Shown here: one piece after another, positions 15,570 through 24,749 of the stretch
Layout of the letters: every line of letters begins with the position of its first letter
How positions within the stretch are numbered: position 1 is the first letter of the stretch
Program-made: the position numbers and the translations under genes
Notes under the pieces: model-generated
The model's input: only the letters and a program-made list of their open reading frames with translations
Told to the model about the DNA's origin: nothing
Database searches by the model: none
Assembly (NCBI GenBank): GCA_963934295.1
Contig: CAWVXY010000003.1
Span: 1 to 64,000, forward strand
Direction of reading: 5' to 3'
Origin: Seribacter sp963934295
GTDB taxonomy: Bacteria > Verrucomicrobiota > Verrucomicrobiia > Opitutales > Seribacteraceae
DNA length: 64,000 nucleotides

Positions 15570-16964
15570 TTGATTGCAGGAAATTACGGGTTTCTTACTT
15601 TGATAAGTGTATTGCTTGTACATGGCTTAGCAGTACTTTCCCATCAGGCAAATGCCCAGGGTATTAAAAAAAAACCTTCCTTTATTTCAAACTTGGGAAA
15701 CCTCGAAATCTTCAATCAAGGTGGCTCTGAAGAAAGTCCTACTGCCAACAAAATCGCCGAACCTGCTCCGAAGGAGGCTGTGGCAACTCCATCCTCCCTT
15801 CCTTCTCCTCCCTCACAAAATGCTCAAGCTAAAAAGGAGGGTGTAATGACAGATGAGGAACTTGAATTTCTTCTCTTTGGCTCGATAGATGAAGTCGGTC
15901 TCCCAGAAACTGAATCGAAGGAAAATGATTTTATTGAACTCGCTGAATCCAAAAGCTGGTTGCCGTCCGTTTCTGCATCAGTTGGTTTCGGGGTTTCAGA
16001 TAACCCCATGTATGGACCCTATATTCGGGAATCAAGCACATACATGGAATTTGAAACAGAGATTTTTTTATTGAGACAGGCTAACCCTGATTACTTAAGT
16101 TATTTCTATTTTTACGGAGAAGGAAAAAGATTTTTGGAAGTGGATGAACACAAGCTAAGCGGTATTCTTCTCGTCCAGGGCGAGCATTCATACAGACCTA
16201 AAAACTCTCCCGGTTCAGGGGGTCTTAAACTCCGGCACACCTACTACGACCAGGCTTTTGATTTTTCTGACCTGGGTCTTCCATTCTCCATGCAGGTACA
16301 ATCAAATAAATCAGAAATAATTCCTCATTTCGGATACCAACTTACTCCCAAAATAAAATTGTCTGCCGAGACTGCATTCGGAATCGATCGGTATGACAAC
16401 CCGTCGGAAAATAATTCGGATCAAAAAATCCAGGTAAATTTAACCGCTAAACAAAGTGAGCAAACCACCTTACATGCGAAAATTTTCCACCATACGATTC
16501 GTTATGTTGAAAGGAAAAAAAAGGATGGAGATGGCACAAATTTATCAGATGGAAATCTCCGAACTAAAAAAATAGGCATTTCTGGGTCATGGGAAAAGCA
16601 GTCGAAGAACCCATGGCTAGATACAGTAGGAGCAGAACTTAAATACAGTCAATTAACGGATAATGCTGGTGCTTATTATGATTACAGTAAAATCAGTGCA
16701 AAGCTTTCCCATGAAATTAAAGGCGAGAAATGGAAATCGGTCTCGAAATTGGGTTGGGCAAATTATTTTTATGATATCAGAAGCGTTACCCCTGATGCTC
16801 AATTTGAAAGACAGAGTTACGGAGTTGATTTACTGGTGACACGTAAAATATCATCTGACTGGGAAACTTATTTCAAGTGGCGATATGAGGAAGATCAATC
16901 GAATGCAAGAGATTATGAATATTACACCAACTTTTGGGCATTGGGTGTAAAATGGGAAAACTAG
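15570..16964 (+). CDS. Predicted outer-membrane beta-barrel protein
   Basis: The 464-residue protein starts at TTG and has a signal peptide (LTLISVLLVHGLAVLSHQANAQG). A low-complexity Pro/Ala/Glu linker (about 45-95) follows, then LEFLLFGSIDEVGLP. The remainder (about 130-464) alternates aromatic and polar residues in strand-like blocks such as YLSYFYFYGEGKRF and GLKLRHTYYDQAF, and ends YTNFWALGVKWEN, as barrels with a C-terminal aromatic strand do. It resembles uncharacterised outer-membrane proteins, with no plug or TonB box seen. The gene overlaps the kinase start by 13 bases, so the two are coupled, suggesting it works in sensing or in delivery of the secreted proteins. Confidence 0.75.
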   Translation: MIAGNYGFLTLISVLLVHGLAVLSHQANAQGIKKKPSFISNLGNLEIFNQGGSEESPTANKIAEPAPKEAVATPSSLPSPPSQNAQAKKEGVMTDEELEFLLFGSIDEVGLPETESKENDFIELAESKSWLPSVSASVGFGVSDNPMYGPYIRESSTYMEFETEIFLLRQANPDYLSYFYFYGEGKRFLEVDEHKLSGILLVQGEHSYRPKNSPGSGGLKLRHTYYDQAFDFSDLGLPFSMQVQSNKSEIIPHFGYQLTPKIKLSAETAFGIDRYDNPSENNSDQKIQVNLTAKQSEQTTLHAKIFHHTIRYVERKKKDGDGTNLSDGNLRTKKIGISGSWEKQSKNPWLDTVGAELKYSQLTDNAGAYYDYSKISAKLSHEIKGEKWKSVSKLGWANYFYDIRSVTPDAQFERQSYGVDLLVTRKISSDWETYFKWRYEEDQSNARDYEYYTNFWALGVKWEN

Positions 16965-18343
16965 GTAAATTGAAATCAGCAAACAACCAATCATTGATGT
17001 GTGCAAAAAAGTCCAAACATGGACGGCTTATCATTGGAGCAATCTTATTTCTTTTTGGATTGCTTACTTTTGTCCTCCAGTATTTCGCTCTCAATCAATT
17101 CTATAACCTGGCAATCGAACGAACGGCGAAAGTACTTTTACCGGAAATTAAAAACCTCTTTGACGATATAGAAAAGGAACTCCTCGAAGAAAACCTTGAT
17201 TACATTAATCTTGGCCTGGACCAATTGGTTTACGACGATATAGAGGGGCTTAGAATCCTAGCAATAAGATCCCTCGAAATTCCTGACATCCGAGGTGTAT
17301 ATGCTTATGATAGCAAAGGTAAACTCCTTGATTTGCCAACCAACATAGAGAAAGAAAAAAGGAGGTTTTTCTCTTTGGAAAAAGTGGTAGATGCTGGAAA
17401 AATAACGAATTTCCAGAGTGATGCACTCTCCATTGTTTTCCCAATGGGTGAACAGGCTGAAGTGGGGTTCCTCGAACTAATCGTTGATCCGAAACCGGAT
17501 ATTATCCCCGAACGAAATGGAATCAAATCACAGGTAATAAAACAAGGCCTGATAGTTTTTATCTTTGGCTCTATTCTTTTGCTTTTTGTCTTCGGTATAT
17601 TTTTTAAAAGATTACAGAAAGCTGAAGCACAACTGCTCGCCAAAACCGAGGATCTAAAGCATAGCAACCAAAGGCTTGTCATGGCTTGTAAAACTGCTGG
17701 ACTGGGAGCAATCACCGCCCACTTAATGCATGCAATTAAAAGTCCTCTCATGGGACTTAAAAATTTAGAACTAGGCGGAGATAAATCCGACTCAAAGCTA
17801 GCCGAGCAGGCATTACAATCAACCACAAAACAGATTGAAAGCCTGGTTCATGAGACCATAAACTGCCTCAAAGAATATGAATTGGATGAAGAAAGCTATT
17901 CTTTTGAGGCCCATGAACTCCTTTGTATGACTGCAAAAAAGTTTAATCAGGAAGGAAAGGGTGATTGTGTAAGCATAATCTCAAGCCAATGGGACAAGAT
18001 TAACATTAACAATTTACAGGCAAATCTCCTTCTTCCGATTCTACAAAACTTGGTCCAGAATGCATTGGAATCTGGTAGCCATACAAAAGTCTTCCTGCAA
18101 CTTGAAAAAGTGGCAGGCAGAATCGCATTTCTAGTTGCCGATAATGGACCGGGTGTCCCCATGCAAGTTAAGAAGGATTTATTCTCCCCCACTCGAAGCG
18201 TTAAGGAACATGGAAGCGGGCTCGGGTTGACAATCTGTAAGGAACTAGCTGGGCAAATGAATGGGCAAATCCTTCTTCGATCAAGCACTGCTAAAGGATC
18301 CACCTTCTGTGTGGAAATTCAACCAGCAGAAGACCTGTTATAA
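16952..18343 (+). CDS. Membrane sensor histidine kinase
   Basis: I start at the ATG at 16952 (463 residues), which overlaps the barrel gene. TM1 is about 25-46 and TM2 about 198-218, enclosing a periplasmic sensor of about 150 residues with no recognised domain. The phosphoacceptor is probably His260 in AHLMHAIKSPLMGLKNLE. The ATPase domain shows NLVQNALES (N box), VADNGPGVP (G1), the F box after it, and GSGLGLTICKELA (G2). The NtrB-like arrangement suits an NtrC-type partner, and the regulator at 12943 is the only candidate in the window. It ends 38 bases before the large PQQ/InlB protein gene. Confidence 0.9.
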   Translation: MGKLGKLKSANNQSLMCAKKSKHGRLIIGAILFLFGLLTFVLQYFALNQFYNLAIERTAKVLLPEIKNLFDDIEKELLEENLDYINLGLDQLVYDDIEGLRILAIRSLEIPDIRGVYAYDSKGKLLDLPTNIEKEKRRFFSLEKVVDAGKITNFQSDALSIVFPMGEQAEVGFLELIVDPKPDIIPERNGIKSQVIKQGLIVFIFGSILLLFVFGIFFKRLQKAEAQLLAKTEDLKHSNQRLVMACKTAGLGAITAHLMHAIKSPLMGLKNLELGGDKSDSKLAEQALQSTTKQIESLVHETINCLKEYELDEESYSFEAHELLCMTAKKFNQEGKGDCVSIISSQWDKININNLQANLLLPILQNLVQNALESGSHTKVFLQLEKVAGRIAFLVADNGPGVPMQVKKDLFSPTRSVKEHGSGLGLTICKELAGQMNGQILLRSSTAKGSTFCVEIQPAEDLL

Positions 18344-18380
18344 ATTTGTATTATTTAGCCAAATTATGCTAATTTAAGTT

Positions 18381-21300
18381 GTGTCTTTTTTCTTTCCTTT
18401 TCACTGCCATACCAGGGTTATCATTCCCGTACTCATGGCTACTTTAATTGCTTACATGGGAGTTGCAAACCCAACAGCTCATTGGTCAACTCCTTACTCG
18501 ACAGGGGGGACCATTTTCTCATCTCCAGCCATTGCCACGGACGGGACAATTTATATTGGATCGAATGATAACAAACTTCACGCGATCAATTCGGATGGAT
18601 CTTCCAAATGGACTTTCACTACCGGGGACTGGGTTGATTCCACTCCTGCAATCGGGGCAGATGGAACCGTTTATTTTGGCTCCTGGGATAATCAACTCTA
18701 TGCAGTCAATCCAACGGACGGTTCTAAGTTATGGGACTTTAATACAAGTAGTAGCATTATTGCATCACCGGCGATTGGGGTAGACGGTAGGGTTTACTTT
18801 GGGTCCAAAGACGAATTTTTCTACGCTTTGGAATCAAATGGTTCGCTTGCATGGGAAAACTATGTAGGAAATCCGATTACTTCCTCAGCGGCGATCGGAC
18901 AGGACGGAACCATCTACTTCGGAGATGAAAACGGAACCTTTCACGCCCTTAATCAGGATGGAACTACGAAATGGACTTACGAAGTGGATGATGTGACGGA
19001 TACAAACAAATCAATTCTTTCATCTCCAGCCATTGATCTGTCAGGAAACCTATACTTCGGAAGTGGCAACGGATATTGTTATTCCATTGCGGACGGAGTC
19101 AGTGCAGCCGTATTGAACTGGAAGGTTGGAACCAATGACCGTGTGGATGCATCTCCTGTTCTCGGTCAAAACAATGAAGTGTTTTTTGTTTCCCGCGACG
19201 GATACCTGCGTTCTGTTGATACCGGTACGGGTATCACCAACTGGGAAGGATTCACTGGAGATGTTTTTTACAGTTCACCGGTAGTCGATGCCAACGGCAG
19301 GGTTTATGTAATTGGATACACCGGATTCGGTGAAAATCATCTTTTCGCATACAATAATGATGGTAGTAAAGCATGGGACACAAACAATTCATCCTCCCCA
19401 CTTACCATTGGTGGACTAGTAGATTCATCCCTTGCCCTCGACTCAAATGGTAATCTTTTCTTTGGCTGTTTTGACCAGCAGGTTTATTCAGTAAATGTCG
19501 GGAGTGGGATTGCGGATAATGCATGGCCACAATTCCAAAGAGATGGATTCCGCTCAGGAGCATGGCCAAGTTACTCAGTAAATGTTACAATCTCCCCAGC
19601 AGGAGCCGGTGAAGTTAATGGAACGGGAATCTACAATCAGGGGGCAACTGCAACGCTAAACATTATTCCCAACTCCAACGATGGATACAGCTTTGGATAT
19701 TGGAATGGTGATCAACTAGGATCAGATAATCCACTCACCATTGAAGTTAACTCAAATATAAACATAACTGCTAATTTTGGCTTAAATAACTACACATTAT
19801 CGGTAATCTCAACAACCGGAGGTACTGCAATTGGTTCTGGTAATATTCAACATGGCACTATGAAAACAATTTCGGCAACTCCGGACTACGGATATTCATT
19901 TACTGGCTGGACCGGTGAAGGAGTAACCAGCCCTTTCTCCTCCACAACTACGGTCAACATGACACAAGCTCGCTCTGTAACCGCAAATTTTTCACCAATT
20001 CAATATTATGTCACATCGACTGCAGGAATTGGAGGGTCAGTTAACGAAATCGATGGATCATATTCTTATGACGCAAATATTTCAATCGTAGCTACCCCAA
20101 GCCATGGTTATACTTTTTTAAACTGGACCCAATCCGGAAACGGTATTGCGAATACCTTACTTCCAAACACCATTTTATCAGTGGATAATAATCAGTCTGT
20201 TCAGGCAAATTTTACACCTATTAACTATGACCTGAATATAAAAAGTTCTACTGGCGGTTCTGTCATCTTATCACCAACGGGCAGCACACAACCATACAAT
20301 TCTTTAGTATCACTGGTTGCTACTCCTGAAAATGGCTATTATTTTACAGGATGGCAGGGTGCTGGAATAAATGATCAAAATTCATCCTCAACCAATATCA
20401 CAATCTCCGGAGATCATTCAATTCAGGCTAATTTTGCAGAAAATACAGGCAACAAGTTACTTTTACACTTAAAGGCAAATCCAGATTTCGCCGCGGCTTC
20501 TCTTAATGGGTCTGGACTCTACGACGAAAATGACAGCGTACAAATATCCGCCCATCCTAACCTGGGCTACACTTTTTCGAATTGGACTGGTGGTTCCGTT
20601 GTTGAGGAAAACTCAAGTTCAACAACCATCGTAGTGAACCAAGATTTAAACCTGACCGCACATTTTAATTTAAATCAGCATACGCTGAACTTGTCTGCCA
20701 ATGCCGGAGGTCTAGTAAATGAAGTTAATTCCTCCTACGATTATGGTTCAATCGTATCCCTTATCGCTACTCCATACATTGGATATGAATTTACTAATTG
20801 GGATGGTAATACCACCTTTGAAAATCAGTTTTCCTCTTCCACTAATGCCACTATTACCGGCGACTCCAATATTACCGCCTACTTTACTGCAAAGAAATAC
20901 ACACTTGTTGTTTCCGTAATCGGTAACGGCTCAACCTCGGGTGCCGGAACATACGGCCATGGTGAAAATGTAACTCTTTCAGCACAAGCAGGACAAGGTT
21001 ATACTTTCGATAAATGGCAAGGAAACGGAATCACTGATTCAAATAACTCCTCGCTTACCATCATGATTTTCCAAGACCTGAACCTTACTGCCACCTTCAC
21101 CGAATCCCCTCCTCAACTACAAGAGAATCTTGAAGTTATACAATTTGGATCAAGTTGGTATTCGAATGACTGGTTCGGATATTTCTACCAGTCTCCTTCG
21201 GGATGGTGTTACCACTTTAACCTTGGTTGGATTTACCCAGAAATCCAAACCGATGGTAGCATCTGGCTATGGTCTACCCAGTTGAATTGGTTATGGGTGG

Positions 21301-21467
21301 ACTCTGTATCATATTCAAAATACTACGCCTGGGCGGCAATGGATAATGATTGGATTTACTTTGATTTCCAATCAGAGACCGGACCTAAAGTTTATCATTT
21401 TAACAACGAAACTTGGAACGATTTTGATAAAAGTAAGGAAGAATCTTTAACAGAAACCTTATTTTAA
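18381..21467 (+). CDS. Large surface protein: PQQ-type propeller, seven InlB-like repeats, Trp-rich C-terminal domain
   Basis: The 1028-residue protein starts at GTG with a hydrophobic leader ending near GVANPTAHW. Residues about 45-385 hold about eight PQQ/Trp-docking blades, each of the type SSPAIGxDGTVYFGSxDNxLYAV. Residues about 393-910 hold seven divergent InlB-type B repeats of about 70-76 residues, each with GYxFxxWxG and ending ANF or AHF. Residues about 917-1028 form a Trp-rich domain (WFGYFYQSPSGW, FNLGWIYPEI, WLWSTQLNWLWVD) shared with the protein at 51265. Such proteins are usually exported and adhesive or polymer-binding. No PEP-CTERM, LPXTG or Por tail is present. It follows the kinase closely but may be separate. 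Confidence 0.88.
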   Translation: MSFFFPFHCHTRVIIPVLMATLIAYMGVANPTAHWSTPYSTGGTIFSSPAIATDGTIYIGSNDNKLHAINSDGSSKWTFTTGDWVDSTPAIGADGTVYFGSWDNQLYAVNPTDGSKLWDFNTSSSIIASPAIGVDGRVYFGSKDEFFYALESNGSLAWENYVGNPITSSAAIGQDGTIYFGDENGTFHALNQDGTTKWTYEVDDVTDTNKSILSSPAIDLSGNLYFGSGNGYCYSIADGVSAAVLNWKVGTNDRVDASPVLGQNNEVFFVSRDGYLRSVDTGTGITNWEGFTGDVFYSSPVVDANGRVYVIGYTGFGENHLFAYNNDGSKAWDTNNSSSPLTIGGLVDSSLALDSNGNLFFGCFDQQVYSVNVGSGIADNAWPQFQRDGFRSGAWPSYSVNVTISPAGAGEVNGTGIYNQGATATLNIIPNSNDGYSFGYWNGDQLGSDNPLTIEVNSNINITANFGLNNYTLSVISTTGGTAIGSGNIQHGTMKTISATPDYGYSFTGWTGEGVTSPFSSTTTVNMTQARSVTANFSPIQYYVTSTAGIGGSVNEIDGSYSYDANISIVATPSHGYTFLNWTQSGNGIANTLLPNTILSVDNNQSVQANFTPINYDLNIKSSTGGSVILSPTGSTQPYNSLVSLVATPENGYYFTGWQGAGINDQNSSSTNITISGDHSIQANFAENTGNKLLLHLKANPDFAAASLNGSGLYDENDSVQISAHPNLGYTFSNWTGGSVVEENSSSTTIVVNQDLNLTAHFNLNQHTLNLSANAGGLVNEVNSSYDYGSIVSLIATPYIGYEFTNWDGNTTFENQFSSSTNATITGDSNITAYFTAKKYTLVVSVIGNGSTSGAGTYGHGENVTLSAQAGQGYTFDKWQGNGITDSNNSSLTIMIFQDLNLTATFTESPPQLQENLEVIQFGSSWYSNDWFGYFYQSPSGWCYHFNLGWIYPEIQTDGSIWLWSTQLNWLWVDSVSYSKYYAWAAMDNDWIYFDFQSETGPKVYHFNNETWNDFDKSKEESLTETLF

Positions 21468-21471
21468 AAGA

Positions 21472-22074
21472 TTAAGAAAGATCAAGAATCGTCCTTCGTT
21501 CCAAGGCATTCTTCAGGGTCATTTCGTCTGCAAAAGTAACGCCTCCCCCACTGGGTAAACCAAACCCAATCCTACTTACTTTTACTTCCAAGTTTCCGAT
21601 AATTTCATCCTGAATATAATGACAAGTGGCTTCGCTCTCCAAATCATTTCCCAGAGCCAAAATTAACTCCTTTACCCCCCCCGTACTTATTCGAACTTTA
21701 AGAGAATTAAAATTAAGTTTCTCTGGACCTACCCCTCGCAATGGTGAAAGTTTCCCCTGCAAAACATGATAGTGTCCTCGATAAGCACTCGAACGTTCTA
21801 TTGCAAATAAATCGGGTACTCTTTCGACAACACAAACTGATTCAATTTCTCGTTCAACATCAGAACAAATTGCGCATATGCTTTCTTCTGATAAATTACC
21901 ACAAGTTTCACATGGTCCGATCGTAGACGATGCTTCCTGAAGATATTGAACGAGTTGTTCAAGTTTTTCCGATTTTTCAACCAATAGATGCAGGGCAATC
22001 CTCTCAGCCGAACGAAAACCCAAACCGGGTAAACTCTTAAGTAATCGTACTAACTGGTCGTAACCAGGAGTCAC
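21472..22074 (-). CDS. recR: Recombination protein RecR
   Basis: This 200-residue protein works with RecF/RecO to load RecA at gaps. The N-terminal HhH segment LVRLLKSLPGLGFRSAERIALHLL is typical, followed by the C4 zinc finger with CETCG and CAIC. The Toprim domain has VVERVPDLFAIERS, YHVLQGKLSPLRGVGPE and the C-terminal Walker B-like region VSRIGFGLPSGGGVTFADE. Full length. It lies 11 bases downstream of ybaB, the usual bacterial pairing, on the minus strand and is convergent with the large surface-protein gene. Confidence 0.95.
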   Translation of the reverse strand: MTPGYDQLVRLLKSLPGLGFRSAERIALHLLVEKSEKLEQLVQYLQEASSTIGPCETCGNLSEESICAICSDVEREIESVCVVERVPDLFAIERSSAYRGHYHVLQGKLSPLRGVGPEKLNFNSLKVRISTGGVKELILALGNDLESEATCHYIQDEIIGNLEVKVSRIGFGLPSGGGVTFADEMTLKNALERRTILDLS

Positions 22075-22085
22075 AAATTCAAAAG

Positions 22086-22394
22086 TTAAAACAGACCCGG
22101 CATTTGCATGCCACCGGTCAATCCACTCATTGCGTCATCATTTTTCTTCTTAGCCTGTTCAGTGGCATCTTGTAAAGCCTGCAAAATTGCCTCTGACACA
22201 AATTCAGCGTCTTCCTTAAGAAAATCTGGATCTAGTTTGAAATCCTTAAATTCTCCTTGACCAGAAATTTTAATAGAGACTGCACCTCCACCTCCTGATA
22301 CATCAATCGTTTCTTCTGATAAAAGAGACTGTGCCTCTTCCATTTTTTGCTGCATCTTTTGAGCCTGTTTGAGTAATTTGCCGACGCCAACCAT
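22086..22394 (-). CDS. ybaB: YbaB/EbfC family nucleoid-associated protein
   Basis: The 102-residue protein is the standard size for this DNA-binding dimer family. It starts with a helix rich in Gln/Lys (GKLLKQAQKMQQKMEEAQ), has the central strand pair VSGGGGAVSIKISGQGEFKDFKLDP and a C-terminal helix with ILQALQDATEQAKKK. The dnaX gene that often precedes it is replaced here by an epimerase gene 12 bases upstream. Role: DNA bridging and possibly gene regulation, from family knowledge. Confidence 0.93.
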   Translation of the reverse strand: MVGVGKLLKQAQKMQQKMEEAQSLLSEETIDVSGGGGAVSIKISGQGEFKDFKLDPDFLKEDAEFVSEAILQALQDATEQAKKKNDDAMSGLTGGMQMPGLF

Positions 22395-22406
22395 AACTTT
22401 TATTTT

Positions 22407-23276
22407 TTAAGATTGTTTATCCAGTATAGACTGATAGCCCGATTGATAACTGCTAAATTTCGGTGACCAAGAAAGCTCATCCAATATTCGATTATTGGAA
22501 ACTTTTCGGTTTGGAGTATTCTCATCATCATCTTCTTTAAATACTGCTTCACCAGAATTTAAATTTTCTGCAATCCAGGATACAATTTGACCTCTTGTGG
22601 CATGATTACCATCAGTCACATTGTAAATTCGCCCAATATTCGAATCTTCAGAAACCAAACAGGTAACGATTGCATTTACAGCATCATCTCGGTGAATAAG
22701 GTTCAAAATACGATCTGAATTACCTGATAGTTCTTCCCCTGCCTTTATTTTATCAATCAATAAATGTCGCCCAGGACCATATAATCCGGCTAATCGTAAA
22801 ATAAAGCTTCTTCCGATTGAAGGAACCGGGGGGAAACATTTTTGCTCTGCAGCAAGTAGAAGACCGGCTTTTTCTGAAACGCCAGCAGAAGATGCAGTCT
22901 CGTCCACAAAACGCTTTCCTGTTTGGGGATAAACCGAACTGCTGCTCGTAAACAGAAAGGTTCCCACATTTCCCTGTTCCAACCAAGTCATCACAGAATC
23001 CTGCCCTTCAACATAGGAAGTGATGTAACCATCAGTATCACTAGAGGAAGCCCCAACGCAATTAACAACAAAATCTTGATTTGGGTCTAATTGAGTATGC
23101 CAATCATCATTCTCAATTTGAGATTCAACAACACTATTAACTCCCATGCTACGTAATTTAGCGGCAGTTTCAGAATTTCGGGTCAATGCAGATACCTCCC
23201 ACCCTTTGCCGATACAAACTTCAGCAAGGGCCGATCCTAAATATCCGCAACCTATAATTGTTATTTTACTGCTCAC
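22407..23276 (-). CDS. NAD(P)-dependent epimerase/dehydratase (extended SDR, YeeZ-like)
   Basis: This 289-residue extended SDR has the dinucleotide-binding loop IIGCGYLGSALAEVC at residues 6-20. The Ser-Tyr-Lys site is not typical: FLFTSSSSVYPQTGKRFVDE gives the Ser and Tyr region, but the YxxxK lysine is replaced (SEKAGLLLAAEQ in that zone). That fits the atypical YeeZ group, which may not be true epimerases. LRLAGLYGPGRHLLIDKI and NLIHRDDAVNAIV match the sugar-nucleotide SDR pattern. It is first in an operon with ybaB and recR. Substrate unknown. Confidence 0.8.
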   Translation of the reverse strand: MSSKITIIGCGYLGSALAEVCIGKGWEVSALTRNSETAAKLRSMGVNSVVESQIENDDWHTQLDPNQDFVVNCVGASSSDTDGYITSYVEGQDSVMTWLEQGNVGTFLFTSSSSVYPQTGKRFVDETASSAGVSEKAGLLLAAEQKCFPPVPSIGRSFILRLAGLYGPGRHLLIDKIKAGEELSGNSDRILNLIHRDDAVNAIVTCLVSEDSNIGRIYNVTDGNHATRGQIVSWIAENLNSGEAVFKEDDDENTPNRKVSNNRILDELSWSPKFSSYQSGYQSILDKQS

Positions 23277-23375
23277 TAGTTAATTTATATCTAAATTTTA
23301 CCATAAAAGTCAAGTTTGAGTCTGCCCAACGATCTTGCTTGAACTTACAACCTTTTTGACTGTAAAAGATTCAAC

Positions 23376-23855
23376 ATGCATATTGTATTTGTTTGTTGGG
23401 GAAATATTTGCAGATCACCCGCCGCAGAGGCAACGTTTCGCAAATTATTAAAGGAAAGGTCTTTGGAAAAAGAAATTACCTGTGATTCTGCAGGCACTAT
23501 TGCCCAACACCATGGCAATCCACCAGATCCAAGAATGCAAAAGGCGGCAAAGAATCGTGCCATTCCTATTGGTGGAACTGCAAGAATCGCAAATGATCAA
23601 GATTTCCATCAGGCCGATTTATTGCTAACCATGGATAATTTTAATTTCTCAGAACTTTCCAAGCTCGCTCCGGAATCCTCGTTGCTCACAAAGATTAAGC
23701 CTTTCTGTGATTATGTTCAACCCGATGTAAACGAAGTTCCAGATCCATATTACGGGGGAGAATCTGGTTTTGAAAATGTCCTCAATTTGCTCGAAGAAGG
23801 ATGCTTTAATCTCCTCAATGAATTGGAGAAAGAATTACCATCCAAAAGTAATTGA
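23376..23855 (+). CDS. Low-molecular-weight protein-tyrosine-phosphatase family protein
   Basis: The 159-residue protein begins MHIVFVCWGNICRSPAAEAT: the P-loop C(X)5R lies at residues 7-14 with nucleophile Cys7 (Trp at the next position where Leu or Met is common). The general-acid Asp is in VPDPYYGG. Length is normal. It is followed 15 bases later by a fructosamine-kinase-like gene. That pairing recurs in bacteria, where some family members act on phosphorylated sugar-amine adducts rather than phosphotyrosine, so a deglycation role is possible. The start ATG has no clear Shine-Dalgarno sequence. Confidence 0.9.
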   Translation: MHIVFVCWGNICRSPAAEATFRKLLKERSLEKEITCDSAGTIAQHHGNPPDPRMQKAAKNRAIPIGGTARIANDQDFHQADLLLTMDNFNFSELSKLAPESSLLTKIKPFCDYVQPDVNEVPDPYYGGESGFENVLNLLEEGCFNLLNELEKELPSKSN

Positions 23856-23870
23856 GGAAGTTTCGACCTC

Positions 23871-24749
23871 GTGGAAAACCTGTCATTCATATGCGATGCC
23901 ATTTCCAAAAAATCGGGGCAACCATTTACGCTCGCAAATAAAAGTTCTCTTTCAGGCGGATGTATTAATCAGTGCTTTCAATTAGAAGGACATGATTCAT
24001 CTTCCTTTTTTCTCAAACAAAACAGCAAGTCTTTCCTTCCATTCTTCGAAGCTGAAGCTCTCGCCTTGGAAGAGATCAAAAATACGAATAGCGTTCGTGT
24101 GCCCGAAGTAATTACTTTTGGTGTGACTGATGATTCATCCTTCCTCGTTTTGGAATTTATTCCTGAAGGTATATCCAATCACAAAGGACAAAAAGAACTC
24201 GGAATACAACTTGCCAATTTGCACAAAATACAAAAATCTTTTTTTGGGTGGAAATGTGATAATTGTATTGGAGCGACCCCCCAACCCAATCCATCGACGC
24301 AAGATTGGGTTTCATTTTACCGGGATTCTCGACTGCTTCATCAATTTGATTTAGCTCATAAAAAAAGCGTTTTTTTTGACGGAGAAGATGAACTTATCAA
24401 TAACTTGGAGTTTTTCTTTCATGACTATTCCCCCCACCCTTCTCTGTTACATGGTGATTTATGGGGAGGAAACACAGGGTATACGCAAGAAGGGGTACCC
24501 TTCATATTTGATCCTGCTTCGTACTATGGAGACAGGGAAACTGATCTTGCTTTTACTTATATGTTTGGTGGCTTTAATTCTTCCTTTTACCAAGGTTACG
24601 AAGAAACCTTTCCGCTTCATTCGGGATTTTCCATTCGCAAAATTCTCTACAACCTATACCACGAACTTAACCACTTTAATTTATTTGGAGGAGGATATGC
24701 CGACTCTGCCCAATCAAGTATTAATCAACTGATCCCAAAGCTACCTTGA
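23871..24749 (+). CDS. Fructosamine/ketosamine-3-kinase family protein
   Basis: The 292-residue protein starts at GTG. It shows LSGGCINQCFQLEG (nucleotide-loop region), FFLKQNS (ATP-binding Lys), LVLEFIP (hinge), the catalytic HGDLWGGNTG and the metal segment FIFDPASYYGDRETDLAFTYMFGGF, which is the hallmark of the FN3K family. In bacteria these enzymes phosphorylate ribulosamines or erythrulosamines on glycated proteins, making them unstable and so repairing the protein. The phosphatase gene just upstream fits that pathway. The stop overlaps the TTG start of hpt in TTGA. Confidence 0.88.
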   Translation: MENLSFICDAISKKSGQPFTLANKSSLSGGCINQCFQLEGHDSSSFFLKQNSKSFLPFFEAEALALEEIKNTNSVRVPEVITFGVTDDSSFLVLEFIPEGISNHKGQKELGIQLANLHKIQKSFFGWKCDNCIGATPQPNPSTQDWVSFYRDSRLLHQFDLAHKKSVFFDGEDELINNLEFFFHDYSPHPSLLHGDLWGGNTGYTQEGVPFIFDPASYYGDRETDLAFTYMFGGFNSSFYQGYEETFPLHSGFSIRKILYNLYHELNHFNLFGGGYADSAQSSINQLIPKLP

